Shown: in pieces, positions 34,609-43,409 of the stretch
Layout: the number at the start of each line of letters is the position of its first letter
Numbering within the stretch: position 1 is the stretch's first letter
NCBI RefSeq assembly: GCF_004122735.1
Contig: NZ_SDIF01000015.1
Location: 43,867-107,866 of the forward strand
Length of the DNA: 64,000 nucleotides
Direction: 5' to 3'
From: Streptomyces sioyaensis
GTDB lineage: Bacteria > Actinomycetota > Actinomycetes > Streptomycetales > Streptomycetaceae
Program-made: the position numbers and the translations under genes
Notes under the pieces: model-generated
The model's input: the letters and a program-made list of their open reading frames with translations, nothing else
Told to the model about the DNA's origin: nothing
The model's database searches: none

Positions 34609-34872
34609 CGCACCTTTGAGTTCCAGGGCAGCGTCAGACCGGCGATCACAGCGTCGCGGTCACGGTCGATGCCCGTTGCGAGGGTGTGAAGGCTCGGTAG
34701 GTCGTCCTGGCGGACGGCGTCGAGCCATTCCAGGAGTCGTTCGCCTCAGCCAGGAATCCTGCGTGGTCTGCGCCAGGCGACGGGAAGGAAGCAGCCCGCA
34801 GCAGTAGTCCGTCCGCTCGCACCACCCGGGGTGTGGCGGCGGGAGATCATCGGCCGGGCACCGGCCGGACCG
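34609..34872. other. Intergenic stretch without recognised features
   Basis: About 260 bases between the protease remnant and the Ku stop codon. No coding or RNA feature was recognised. Confidence 0.4.
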
Positions 34873-35694
34873 TCACCCGGTGCGGCGGGGGCCCGGCCCC
34901 TTGGGGGTCTTCTGCGCGGTGGACCGTGCTTCCTGTGCAGCCCGGACGCTCTCCTGCAGCATCTCCATCAGGTCCACCACCGGGCCGGCCCGGGCTGCGG
35001 GAGCATGCGGTGGCTCCTGGCCGGCGAGCTTCGCCGTCACCACCTCGTCGAGGGCCTCGCGGTAGTGGTCGCGCTGGTCGTCGAGCCGGAAGTCCTCGGA
35101 AAGGGACTGCATCAGGGTCTGCGCCATCTGCAGCTCCTGCCGCCGTGGCTCCGGGGCCGGCTCGACCAGGCCGTCGGCCGCCCGGATTTCATCCGGCCAC
35201 AGCAACACCTGGGCCACGATCACGTCGTCGCGGACTCTGAGGACGACCAGCCGCTCCCGGCCGCGCAGCGCCATCCGTGCCACGCCCACCAGCCCGCTGT
35301 CGGCCATCGCGTCGCGCAGCAGCCGGTAGGGGCGGGTGCCGGCTCCCTCCACGCCCAGGTAGTACGGCCGGTCCAGCGCGATCGGGTCGACGTCGCCGGC
35401 CGGGAGGAAGCCCACCACCTCGATGGCTCGCATGCTCGGCAGCGGCAGGTCCGCCAGGTCGCTGTCGCTGAGCACCACGGTGCGGCCGTCCGGCGCCTCG
35501 TAGCCGCGGGCGACCTCGTCCAGGGGCACCTCGGTGCCCTCGGCCTCGCAGATGCGGCGCTGCCGGATCCGGGCGCCGTCCCGCGCGTGCACCTGGTGCA
35601 GCGGGACCGCCTGGCGCTCGGTGGCGGCGTGCACCGAGACCGGGATCGACACCAGGCCGAACGTGATGTGCAGGCGGGCGATTGCAGGGACCAT
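34873..35694 (-). CDS. ku: Ku protein, DNA double-strand break end-binding (NHEJ)
   Basis: This 273-residue bacterial Ku homologue forms a dimeric ring on DNA ends and recruits LigD-type ligases for non-homologous end joining. Family hallmarks are the N-terminal ITFGLVSIPVSVHAATE, the core strands RPYYLG and VLRVRDDVIVAQVLLWPDEI, and the C-terminal LMQSLSEDFRLDD and YREALDEVVTAKLAG. A short basic, low-complexity tail follows, typical of Streptomyces Ku paralogues. No ligase gene is adjacent. Streptomyces often carry several ku genes, some in the chromosome arms. It lies 13 kb from what looks like a telomere fusion. Confidence 0.93.
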   Translation of the reverse strand: MVPAIARLHITFGLVSIPVSVHAATERQAVPLHQVHARDGARIRQRRICEAEGTEVPLDEVARGYEAPDGRTVVLSDSDLADLPLPSMRAIEVVGFLPAGDVDPIALDRPYYLGVEGAGTRPYRLLRDAMADSGLVGVARMALRGRERLVVLRVRDDVIVAQVLLWPDEIRAADGLVEPAPEPRRQELQMAQTLMQSLSEDFRLDDQRDHYREALDEVVTAKLAGQEPPHAPAARAGPVVDLMEMLQESVRAAQEARSTAQKTPKGPGPRRTG

Positions 35695-35812
35695 GCCCCT
35701 ATGCCACCTCCGCCGGCAGTGATCGCACGCGGGCGGCGCTCAGCCGGCCAGGGGCCTGCGGCGACCCCGGACCGGCAGGAGCGGATTGCCGCACCTCCAT
35801 GCTTCTGAAGGG

Positions 35813-36034
35813 CTACTCCCTGGCCGGGTCGGCGCCCGGCCGCTTGACGATCCGGTCATCGACCACGATCGACTTCCAGAGCCGGCGGCTGATCCGGACC
35901 TTCACGGATTCACCGTCGGCAAGGCGGACCTCGACGAAGTGATACATGTTCGAGCCATCGAGCATGCCCCGGGACTTCTTGATGACGATGCCTTCCCAGG
36001 AATCGTCTCGGCCGACTTTGCGAGATTTGAACAT
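35813..36034 (-). CDS. Small conserved hypothetical protein (73 aa)
   Basis: A compact beta-rich protein containing DDSWEGIVIKKSRGMLDGSN, then VEVRLADGESVKVRISRRLWKS and VDDRIVKRPG. Alternating hydrophobic strands and the terminal GDRI-like VDDRIVKR resemble small OB/SH3-like barrels. I recall similar small proteins of unknown function in actinobacteria but cannot assign a role. It probably stands alone. Confidence 0.6.
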   Translation of the reverse strand: MFKSRKVGRDDSWEGIVIKKSRGMLDGSNMYHFVEVRLADGESVKVRISRRLWKSIVVDDRIVKRPGADPARE

Positions 36035-36135
36035 GATGTGGAGCCTACGAGGATCGGCAGCCGACCCTGCAGGGCCGTGAGTCGCATCCTCGCGATGACA
36101 TATGTCCTGCCGGGACGTTGAACCCGGAACGCAGG

Positions 36136-36312
36136 TCAGGCGGCTCGGGCGGGGTTCTGCTTCTGCCGGACGTCAGACAAACACGGAATGCACAAGGGGC
36201 TCCCGCCGACGCCGTACCGGTGGCACGGCTGCTGGCATCGCGCGCATCTGCCCAGCTTGTCGGACGGGCAGAGCAACGGCACCGCGGCGGGGCGCGGATC
36301 GGGTGTGGTCAT
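36136..36312 (-). CDS. Small zinc-ribbon-like hypothetical protein (58 aa)
   Basis: Starts at ATG 36312 with AGGGGAC upstream. Two Cys pairs, CARC and CIPC, separated by about 14 residues suggest one zinc site. The function is unknown. It lies just downstream of a DUF6233-like gene on the same strand and may be cotranscribed. Confidence 0.5.
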   Translation of the reverse strand: MTTPDPRPAAVPLLCPSDKLGRCARCQQPCHRYGVGGSPLCIPCLSDVRQKQNPARAA

Positions 36313-36369
36313 CGAACGTCCCCTGTTCTTGCTGTGCAATCCCGGCGGGCCTGGCGTCATTCCCGGTCG

Positions 36370-36678
36370 TCAGTCGACCTGGAGCTCCCTGTCCGGGCGG
36401 CACAGCGCGCACGGCAGGATCCCGGCGGTCAGGGCCTCGATCGCGTCCCGCCGGGTGATCCGTTTCAGTCGCGCACCGCCCACGGTGCACTCCCCGAGGT
36501 GGACAGCGACCGGACGCGGATCAGCCCCCACATCCACCTGCAGGGTCCACTCAGGCGGATTGCGCGGGCGCGCCGACGCGGCACGGGATTTCTCCCACTG
36601 CTGGACCTCGACGACCCGTTGCTGGACGCGCTGCAGCTGCAGGTAGATCTCTATCGCCCGGAGTCCGCAACATGGCAC
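36370..36678 (-). CDS. DUF6233-like hypothetical protein
   Basis: This 102-residue protein has an N-terminal helix (LRAIEIYLQLQRVQQRVVEV), then PPEWTLQVDVG, VAVHLGECTVGG, ITRRDAIEALTAG and a C-terminal CALCRPD. This order matches Streptomyces proteins grouped as DUF6233, which are abundant near chromosome ends. Function unknown. Its start lies only nine bases from the oppositely oriented APH-like pseudogene. Confidence 0.65.
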   Translation of the reverse strand: MPCCGLRAIEIYLQLQRVQQRVVEVQQWEKSRAASARPRNPPEWTLQVDVGADPRPVAVHLGECTVGGARLKRITRRDAIEALTAGILPCALCRPDRELQVD

Positions 36679-36687
36679 ATTGTGGCT

Positions 36688-37596
36688 ATGACTTCTTCCC
36701 CTTCTGTTGTCGATCTGCGTGCTGAACCGGTCGACGAGGTGCTCGACCGGGTCGAGCGGTCTTTGGACGTTCGGTTGGAGCGGGGGAGTGTGGTGCGCAA
36801 GCGTCGCTCGGTCGGTGCGCGCACGGACCGCGGGACCTGGGTGCGGTTGGAGCGCCGGCCTTTGGCGCGGGTCGACGGCCAGGGGTGGAACGGCATGGAG
36901 GCCGCGGCAGCGCTGGAGGGCGCCGCTGTGCCGCGGTGGCTGGCTGGTGTCGCGTGGCGGGACGCGTCAGGCGAGGCGATGTGACGGGCGGATGAGACGA
37001 CCCTGCTTCCCGGTGCCCCGGTAAAGCCCGGGGGAACTCTCACCGTCGATCCTCAGGTCCTCGGAGCCTGGTGGGGGCAGCTGAACAGGTCACTGGATGC
37101 CCTGGCCGGCCAGACCACCACCCGCATCGCGACGCCGGACACGGTCACCATCACGCAGGCTCGGGTCACACAGGAGGTCACTTCGACCTTCGGCGACCTC
37201 GACACAACCCTCGCGGACTGGAGGCCGGCCCACGCGGACCTGAACTGGGCGAACGTGACGGGCCCGACGTTTTGCCTGTTCGACTGGGAGAACTGGGGCA
37301 TGGCTCCCAGGGGTCTGGACGCTGCCTCGTTGTGGAGGAATTCTCTGGCGGCCCCCGGCCTTGCGGAACGGGTGTGGCGGGAGCGCCGCGAGGACTTGGA
37401 AAGTAGGGACGGGCTGTTGATGGCGCTGTTCTACTGCACGAAGGTCGTCGGCCACTGGGCTGACGAGGCCGATCCCAAGCTCGTGCCCGCCCGGATCGCG
37501 GCTGAACGGTCGTGGGCGAACTTCAGGCCCGTTCACGACGCGAGTGGTCGCGCAGCAGCTTCCGGTATTGGCGCACTGTCGCCTCGCTGGCATTGA
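36688..37596 (+). pseudogene. APH-fold kinase-like protein with in-frame TGA
   Basis: Beginning at ATG 36688, the frame reads through 302 codons with one internal stop, TGA at 36982-36984, after ASGEAM. The sequence continues in the same frame as RADETTLLPGAPVKPGG, where a single G to A change in TGG would explain the stop. The C-terminal part has HADLNWANV and FDWEN, matching the catalytic loop (HxDxxxxN) and metal-binding D of aminoglycoside phosphotransferase-like kinases. The substrate is unknown. The 3' end overlaps a gene on the other strand, so the true end may be earlier. It is most likely a recently inactivated gene. Confidence 0.7.
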
Positions 37597-37879
37597 GGTG
37601 CAGTGCGTCGACCAGCTCACGCAGGTGTTCTGCGTCGTCCGAGCCCACCGTGACCGTGGCAGCAGGAGGTAGGAGGTAGGCGGCGCGGAATGCGGCCTGC
37701 ACCCGCGAGGCTCCGCGGTGTTCAGGCTGCAGGAACATACGGGCGTCCACCGCTTCCCACACCGCACTGGTCGTACTGCCGACGAAGGCCGGACGGCTAC
37801 GCCGCGGCCGACTTCGACCTTGGAGCGGTAGGTCTTGCGCCGCCGTTCTGGTCGATCGGGAGTTCATTCCGGTCGGCAT
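37523..37879 (-). CDS. Hypothetical protein
   Basis: I do not recognise this protein of about 118 residues. The C-terminal two thirds look genuine (FVGSTTSAVWEAVDARMF, FRAAYLLPP, HLRELVDALHLNASEATVRQ) with a possible C-terminal helix-turn-helix. The start is uncertain; ATG 37879 or 37867 are candidates with weak ribosome sites. It overlaps the end of the APH-like pseudogene by 74 bases. Confidence 0.4.
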   Translation of the reverse strand: MPTGMNSRSTRTAAQDLPLQGRSRPRRSRPAFVGSTTSAVWEAVDARMFLQPEHRGASRVQAAFRAAYLLPPAATVTVGSDDAEHLRELVDALHLNASEATVRQYRKLLRDHSRRERA

Positions 37880-38034
37880 AGTGGCAGCGACCGCCCGGAA
37901 ATCCCCACCACCGGCGATGCCGCGACCAGCAGCCGCCGAGGTGATGCGGCCGAGGTGTGGCGCCCGGTGGGTAGAGTGCATCATGAGGCCGGTGTGTGTT
38001 CCGGCCTGCTCCATGGCTACTGAGGAAGTGTGCT

Positions 38035-38442
38035 GTGCCGCGTACGACGTTTCAGCCCGAGGCCCTATTCCCCAGCCGTCCATGGGGGTTTTCCCAGGTT
38101 GCGGTTTCGCCGCCCGGGAAGATCGTCAACATCGCGGGGCAGGTCGCGTGGGACAGCAACCACGAGGTGACGGCGGTGGGGCGGGAGGCGCAGCTCCGCC
38201 AGGCGCTCCAGCATGTGTTCATCGCTCTCGAAGCGGTCGGCGGCAGCCCGGATGACATTCAGATCCTCCGGCTCTACCTTCCGAACTTCGAGTCCGGTCC
38301 CGAGGCGGATGTGATCGGCCGCGTCTTGGTCGACGTGTTCGGGACGGAGAACCCGCCCCCGTCCTCATGGATCGGGGTGCAGGGCCTGGCGCAGCCCGAG
38401 TACCTCGTCGAGGTCGAGGCCATGGCGGTCGTTCCGGAGTAG
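38035..38442 (+). CDS. RidA (YjgF/YER057c/UK114) family protein
   Basis: This 135-residue protein starts at GTG 38035 behind GAGGAAG. Features are FSQVAVSPPGKIVNIAGQVA, LRQALQHVFIALEAVGGSPD, ILRLYLPNF and the C-terminal SSWIGVQGLAQPEYLVEVEA. The fold forms trimers. Characterised RidA proteins hydrolyse reactive enamine/imine intermediates, but the arginine typical of active RidA is replaced near the C-terminus (WIGVQGL), so this may belong to another subgroup. It is probably monocistronic. Confidence 0.85.
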   Translation: MPRTTFQPEALFPSRPWGFSQVAVSPPGKIVNIAGQVAWDSNHEVTAVGREAQLRQALQHVFIALEAVGGSPDDIQILRLYLPNFESGPEADVIGRVLVDVFGTENPPPSSWIGVQGLAQPEYLVEVEAMAVVPE

Positions 38443-39046
38443 AAGCGGGCGGGATCGGCGACACGGCCTCGCACGGTTTCCGACGAGGCGGGGCGAGCCC
38501 GCGCGTGTATGCCGGGCTCCCGTGCCCGCACCCTGTGCTTGCCGGTCCGAGCACAGCGGACCCGATCACCGGGGAGGCTGGCCAGGAGGCCAAGCCCACG
38601 GCGCGGGGCCGGTGCCCCCGGCCACCCGAGGCCGGCTGTTACGCCGAGTACGTCAGCGGCAGAGCGTTGCCGAAGGCCGGGCACACGGTGCCGCGCAGCA
38701 GCCGCGGGAGCAAGGCGGTCACTCTGGCTGGGGCCGTGCCCGCCGCCACTGGCTCGTGCGAGCGAGGGAGGCGATGGTGCCGATGAACCACGACTGGACA
38801 CGACTGGATGAGTACGGAAGCCACCGCGGAAACGAAGGAGTCGTGTGACCCAGGTTGTCCAGACTTCCAGAGCTCATCGGTGAATCAGGCGGCGCCCTGG
38901 AAGTGGATGAAGTCTCTCGCGAGGTAGTGCAGTAGCCGTAGAGGTGTGACAGAGCCGGCTGTCTGGACAAGGAGCGGTTGTCCGGAAGTAGGTGGCCGCC
39001 TGGTGGTCCTTGCTTGGGTACTGGAGTGAAATAAGCCGGCAAAGCA
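38443..39046. other. Long intergenic stretch without a supported gene
   Basis: About 600 bases between RidA and the PhoD terminator. Frames here have no recognisable domains and look like decayed or random high-GC sequence. No tRNA or repeat was noticed. Confidence 0.4.
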
Positions 39047-39077
39047 AGGCCGGGACGCGAGGGGCGCGTCCCGGCCT
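39047..39077 (-). terminator. Hairpin terminator of the PhoD gene
   Basis: A perfect 13-bp stem (AGGCCGGGACGCG, 39047-39059; CGCGTCCCGGCCT, 39065-39077) with a 5-base loop, 27 bases past the PhoD stop codon. Confidence 0.75.
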
Positions 39078-39103
39078 GCGGCCTTCCTGGTCCTGCGGAT
39101 TCC

Positions 39104-40666
39104 TCAGCGCTGCGGGTCGATTCCCACGGAGTAGAGCGCCTTCCCGTCGATGTCGCGCAGCCGTACGGTCATGATCTCGGACGAGCCGTCGATGTCGACC
39201 TCGCCGAAGTACTGGTAGCCGTACGCCGGATTGTTGTGCTCCGTGTCGGGGGCGAGGGACTGGAAGCGCACCTGCGGGCCGAAGGTGCCGTCGAGCTTGT
39301 TGGGCTGGTTCGCGACGAGGGCGTTGAGCGGTCCGGAGACGAACTCCCAGAACGGCGTGAAGTCCTGGAAGGCCGCCTTGTCCGGGTCGTAGTAGTGGGC
39401 GGCGGTGTAGTGCACGTCCGCGGTGAGCCAGACCGTGTTGGTGATGTGCCGCCGGTGGATGAAGGACAGGATCTGGGCGATCTCCCCTTCGCGGCCCAGC
39501 GGAGCGCCACCGTCGCCCTGCGCTATCGCCTCCTGGGCGGCGCCGTCCGGCACCACGAGCGCCAGCGGCATGTCCGCGGCGATCACCTTCCAGGTTGCCC
39601 GCGAGGCCTCCAGCTCGCGCTCGAGCCATGCGACCTGCTTTGCGCCCATGATCCCGCTGTCCGTGGCGGGTCCGGTGTTCGCGCTGTTGGCGTCCCGGTA
39701 GGTGCGCATGTCGAGTACGAAGACGTCGAGGAGCGGCCCGTGCCGGATGACCCGGTGGACGCGGCCGTCGGCGCTGGGACCCGTCTCGATCGGCAGGTAC
39801 TCGAAGAGCGCCTGCCGGGCATGGGCGGCGAGGACGTCCACGCGCCGCTCGGTGTATCGGGTGTCGGTGAGCACTTCGCCCGGGTACCAGTTGTTGAGGA
39901 CCTCGTGGTCGTCCCACTGGTTGATCTGCGGGACGGCCGCGGCGAAGGCGCGGAGGTTCTCGTCCATGAGGTTGTACTTGTGCTGGCCGCGGAACTCGGC
40001 CAGGGTCTCGGCGACCTTGGACTTCTCCGGGGTCACCAGGTTGCGCCAGATGCGGCCGTCCGGGAGGGTCCGGGTCTCGGGGATCACCCCGTCGGCATAC
40101 CAGAAGTCGCCGCTGCACAGGAAGAAGTCGGGGTCGTGCTCCGCCATGGCCCGGAAGATGCGGTAGCCGCCGGCGTCCGGGTTGATGCCCCAGCCCTGGC
40201 CTGCCAGGTCAGCGGACCAGACGAAGCGCACGTCGTCGCGGACCGCGGGCGCCGTGCGCAGCCGGCCGGTCGCGGGCTGGCTCACGAGCGAGGCGTCGCC
40301 GGGGTCGGCGAGCCGCACCCGGTAGTGGACGTCGCTCCCGGCGGGCAGTCCGGACAGCTTGACCTTGCCGGTGAAGTCGGTCTCGGCCGTGAGGACTGGG
40401 CCGGGTATGGTCACCGACCGCGCGAAGTCGGGGCGGGTGCTCACCTCGACGGCCATCCGGGCGGGCCGGTCGGCCCGGGTCCAGACGACGCCGCCGTGCG
40501 CGGTGACGTCGCCGCTCTGTACTCCGTGGGTGAGGGCGGGGCGCCCGCTCCGTACGAGGGCTGGCGTGGCGAAGGCGGGTCCGGCGCTTGCGAGGGCGGG
40601 TGACAGGGCGGCTCCGGCGCCCAACAAAAGGCCGGATCGCAGGAGTTGGCGTCGCTGGATTGCCAT
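39104..40666 (-). CDS. phoD: PhoD-like secreted alkaline phosphatase/phosphodiesterase
   Basis: This 520-residue protein starts at ATG 40666 behind GGGAGC. Its N-terminus MAIQRRQLLRSGLLLGAGAA is a twin-arginine signal peptide (RRQLLR, then a hydrophobic core and an Ala-rich cleavage region near residue 33), so the enzyme is exported folded. A fibronectin-like N-domain (HGVQSGDVTAHGGVVWTRAD) precedes the metallophosphatase domain: SADLAGQG, DFFLCSGDFWYADG, QINQWDDHEV, VWLTADVHYT, and a C-terminal DIDGSSEIMTV. These motifs fit the Fe/Ca PhoD family, which releases phosphate from phosphodiesters and monoesters. No clear PHO box was identified upstream. Confidence 0.95.
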   Translation of the reverse strand: MAIQRRQLLRSGLLLGAGAALSPALASAGPAFATPALVRSGRPALTHGVQSGDVTAHGGVVWTRADRPARMAVEVSTRPDFARSVTIPGPVLTAETDFTGKVKLSGLPAGSDVHYRVRLADPGDASLVSQPATGRLRTAPAVRDDVRFVWSADLAGQGWGINPDAGGYRIFRAMAEHDPDFFLCSGDFWYADGVIPETRTLPDGRIWRNLVTPEKSKVAETLAEFRGQHKYNLMDENLRAFAAAVPQINQWDDHEVLNNWYPGEVLTDTRYTERRVDVLAAHARQALFEYLPIETGPSADGRVHRVIRHGPLLDVFVLDMRTYRDANSANTGPATDSGIMGAKQVAWLERELEASRATWKVIAADMPLALVVPDGAAQEAIAQGDGGAPLGREGEIAQILSFIHRRHITNTVWLTADVHYTAAHYYDPDKAAFQDFTPFWEFVSGPLNALVANQPNKLDGTFGPQVRFQSLAPDTEHNNPAYGYQYFGEVDIDGSSEIMTVRLRDIDGKALYSVGIDPQR

Positions 40667-40882
40667 GGTCAGTGCTCCCTGGGTGGCTCGACGGCACGCA
40701 AATCTGCACGACTTCGCGCCTTTCTACTCACCCGCGGGAGCCGACACCCCTCGGCTCGGTGAATGGGCGGGGGCGCCGGGCCCAACTAACCCGAGCCACA
40801 CGAAGAAACGGACAGCGACCGATGACCTGCGGATCGCACCCGACGAGGGAGTGTGCCGAGTTCAGATCCTCACAGCGCCGGC

Positions 40883-40987
40883 TTCGACACTCTGATCGTC
40901 TGGCCGTCAGAGCGCAGCAGCCCCCTCTGGCAACGGTCCGGATTCCAGCCCTCGGAAGAACTGTTGGAACTGCCGCTCGACACCTGA
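40883..40987 (+). pseudogene. GNAT acetyltransferase, C-terminal remnant
   Basis: Thirty-four codons, including WPSERSSPLWQRSGF and ELLELPLDT before a TGA, match the usual end of GNAT proteins. No upstream acetyl-CoA binding region is present. It is a decayed fragment. Confidence 0.5.
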
Positions 40988-41056
40988 TGAGATCCACTCC
41001 CGATACACGGCCTAGGTGAGGCTGCTGGCGAGCAGTGAATCCAGACGAAGTGGGCC

Positions 41057-41304
41057 TTGGCCTACTGGCTCGCCGGGTGCACGGTGGACGGTTCCCTCGA
41101 CCCTGCGACCGGCGCCTTCCGGATCTGGCGCGACGTCGCCTGGGACCTCGATTACCCGGACGCACTTCAGCCGCTCGTCGTGTGCGCCTACAACCTCGAC
41201 GACTGGATGACAGCTGGGGTGTACCAGTTGAAAAGCTCAAGAAAGAAGCGATCGAGCCAGCAGCACACTGCCTGGCCCAGCAACCACAGGCTGAGCACGA
41301 CTGA
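41057..41304 (+). pseudogene. Frameshifted hypothetical gene fragment
   Basis: One frame encodes LAYWLAGCTVDGSLDPATG, IWRDVAWDLDYPD and LVVCAYNLDDWM. The sequence then continues in another frame as WGVPVEKLKKEAIEPAA and stops at 41302-41304. The break lies near 41207-41215. I do not recognise the family. Together with the adjacent GNAT remnant it marks a decayed zone. Confidence 0.45.
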
Positions 41305-41482
41305 GCCCCGGCTCCGGTGACAGGCACGCCAACCGCAGGTATGAGGTGCCGACCGCACGCCAGTGGAGGATCAAATGGGGCGGTACACGGCCTGACATGC
41401 GACGTCACCGCGAAACCACTGCGGACCAGAGGAATTACGCTCGTAGTTCTCGCTGGTCCGCAGTGTTGTCCATGCACTGTGC

Positions 41483-41513
41483 CCTGGATGCCCCCGCCGA
41501 GGGCACATCCAGG
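41483..41513 (-). terminator. Imperfect hairpin downstream of the sortase-anchored protein gene
   Basis: CCTGGATG (41483-41490) pairs with CATCCAGG (41506-41513), with additional CCC/GGG pairs inside, 14 bases past the stop codon of the gene at 41528. Confidence 0.45.
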
Positions 41514-41527
41514 AGGGGCGCCGGACG

Positions 41528-42214
41528 TCAGTGCTGCTGGGCCTTGCGGCGGTGGCGGAACGCGAGGTAGCCGCCAGCTGCGAGGAGCATGGCAGCTGCC
41601 GTGGACAGCAGGCCGACGGGAGCGCCGTTGCCGGTCTCGGCGAGGTTGCCGCCGCCCTGTGCGGACGGGGAAGCCGAGGGCGCAGCAGGCGCTGGGACGG
41701 CGCTCGAGGTGGCGGACGACGTGGGCGAGGCGATCGACTGCGCGGGGCTGGACGGGGTAGCGGATGCCGACGGCTTGCCGCTGCCAGGCTGGGTGGTGTC
41801 GTCCTCGCAGTCGGTCCAGAAGACCTTGTGCTTGGCCCGGCCGTGCTCGCCGTCAAAGTTCCAGAACAGCTTGTAGTGGCCGTCGGGCAGGGACAGGTCC
41901 TGCGTACGGCTGTGCCCCTCGTCGTCGAGTGTCAGGGAACCGGTCTTCACGGTCGTGCCCTTGACGTCGGCGGTCGGGGCCCAGGCTTCGATGTGCCAGT
42001 CGACCTGCTGGCCGCCGTCGAAGCCGAAGGCATCGAGGTAGAAGGTGCACACGTGGGGCTCGTTCTTGCGGAGTTCCTCGCCGGTCTTGGCGTCGTGGAT
42101 CTTCACGGTGCCGTTGTCGCCGGGCGTAGTGGCGTGCGCAAAAGGGGCGAGTAGCAGGGCCGCGGCCACGGCGGCCGTGAGCGTGCCTGCGGAAACAAAC
42201 GGGCGCATGGGCAT
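41528..42214 (-). CDS. Sortase-anchored (LAXTG) cell-surface protein
   Basis: This 228-residue protein has an N-terminal signal peptide (TLTAAVAAALLLAPFAHA, cleavage near residue 29), an extracellular beta-rich domain (about 30-140) with two Cys (HVCTFY, TDCED) that could form a disulfide, a Ser/Pro/Thr-rich stalk, and a C-terminal sorting signal LAETG, hydrophobic helix and RHRRK tail. LAXTG is the motif of class E sortases, usual in Streptomyces. The domain's role is unknown. The start is assigned at ATG 42214, with another ATG two codons later. Confidence 0.85.
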   Translation of the reverse strand: MPMRPFVSAGTLTAAVAAALLLAPFAHATTPGDNGTVKIHDAKTGEELRKNEPHVCTFYLDAFGFDGGQQVDWHIEAWAPTADVKGTTVKTGSLTLDDEGHSRTQDLSLPDGHYKLFWNFDGEHGRAKHKVFWTDCEDDTTQPGSGKPSASATPSSPAQSIASPTSSATSSAVPAPAAPSASPSAQGGGNLAETGNGAPVGLLSTAAAMLLAAGGYLAFRHRRKAQQH

Positions 42215-42416
42215 TCCATCGGGGGAAGAGGAGGGTTGCCGTGGGGGGCGGCTCAGCTTCCTGCGCCCCCAGGAGACCGTCAAGGCACCTCAAAACACTT
42301 ATGCCACATGGCGCATCACTCGCCCCATTAGTCCCGCATAACGATTGGGTACGGGCACCGCTGCCCTCAACTGCGTCCTCGTTAGGTGCGATGTGCCGGT
42401 TTGGTGTCAGTGGGTG

Positions 42417-43290
42417 AGTGTCAGTGACGGCATGTCAGGTCGGGATTTTTTCGCTGGTCGGGCGTTGAGGAAGAGCGAGGTCCGCACCGTGTGGCGCTGG
42501 CTGGATGCGGCGCGGACGGAGGGCCGTGTGGAGCCCAGGCCGCGGCCACGGCTGGAGTTGTCCGACCAGGCGTGGGAGGTCCTTGCGCAGGCGGGCGGGA
42601 ACGTGTCCGTGCTGCACCGGCATTTGAAGGCTGCGGGGGAGAGGTGCCCTCTCTGGCGTCGTTGCACCGGGAGGTGCGCCGGGATTTGGAGGCCGGCAGG
42701 GTCCTGCCGGACCGCGCGGTGGTGCGGCGGGAGCGGGAGGAGCAGCAAACGCGGCAGGCGCTGGCGGCGGCGTCCCCAGTCCTGCCGTCGGGGGAGAGCG
42801 GTGCGGTGGCGGGTGTGGCGTTGCCGGCGGAGGGCGCGGTGTGCGTGTTCGGCGATCCGGGCCGGGGCAAGACCGCAGCCGCGCGGATAGCGCTCCGTGA
42901 AGTACCCCCGGGCTGGAAGGTGACGTGGGTGCCGGTGTGCCCGTCGGTGGCTGGCATGAGCGGGCGGTGTTCGACGCTCTGGCGCTGCTGGGCCGCTTCC
43001 CGCACACATCTGCGCTGGCCGACGCCGCGGTCGCGGAGGCTCTGGGCGAGGCGCGGGTGCTGGTGGTCGATGAGGCACAGCGCCTGCCCGTGCCGTGCCT
43101 GGAGTACCTGCAGAGCATGTGGGACCACCCCGGCACACGGATCACCTTGGTGTTGTGCGGAGCGGGCAGCGAGCGGGCGCTGTCCCGGCTGCCGCAGTTG
43201 GCATCGCGCATCGGCGCGTGGCAGGAGGTTCCACGCCTGGCCGCAGCGGAAGCAGCGGACGTGATGACCGGCTTCCATCCACTGTGGCGT
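42417..43290 (+). pseudogene. Transposition-type ATP-binding protein with two frameshifts
   Basis: Three consecutive segments in different frames make one protein. First, VRTVWRWLDAARTEGRVEP and VLHRHLKAAGE (helix-turn-helix-like). From about 42640, VPSLASLHREVRRDLEAGRV, then GDPGRGKTAAARIA (Walker A). From about 42950, WHERAVFDALALLGRF, VLVVDEAQRLP (Walker B) and LVLCGAGSERAL (sensor-1 region). The ATPase half resembles transposon target-selection ATPases of the TniB/TnsC/IstB kind. The N-terminal half resembles the start of a DDE transposase, so an internal deletion may have fused two genes. It is non-functional as it stands. Confidence 0.6.
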
Positions 43291-43360
43291 ACCGTCCCGG
43301 CCGCATTAATCGTCATTGTGACGCGTATGGGGGTCTTCCTCGCCGCGCGAGGTGAAACAC

Positions 43361-43391
43361 GAAGGTCCGCACAGAGCCTGTGCGGACCTTC
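43361..43391 (-). terminator. Strong hairpin terminator of the left helicase gene
   Basis: A perfect 14-bp stem (GAAGGTCCGCACAG, 43361-43374; complement 43378-43391) with an AGC loop, about 20 bases past the helicase stop codon. It also faces the ATPase pseudogene from the other side. Confidence 0.8.
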
Positions 43392-43409
43392 GATGATGAT
43401 TATCGAGGG

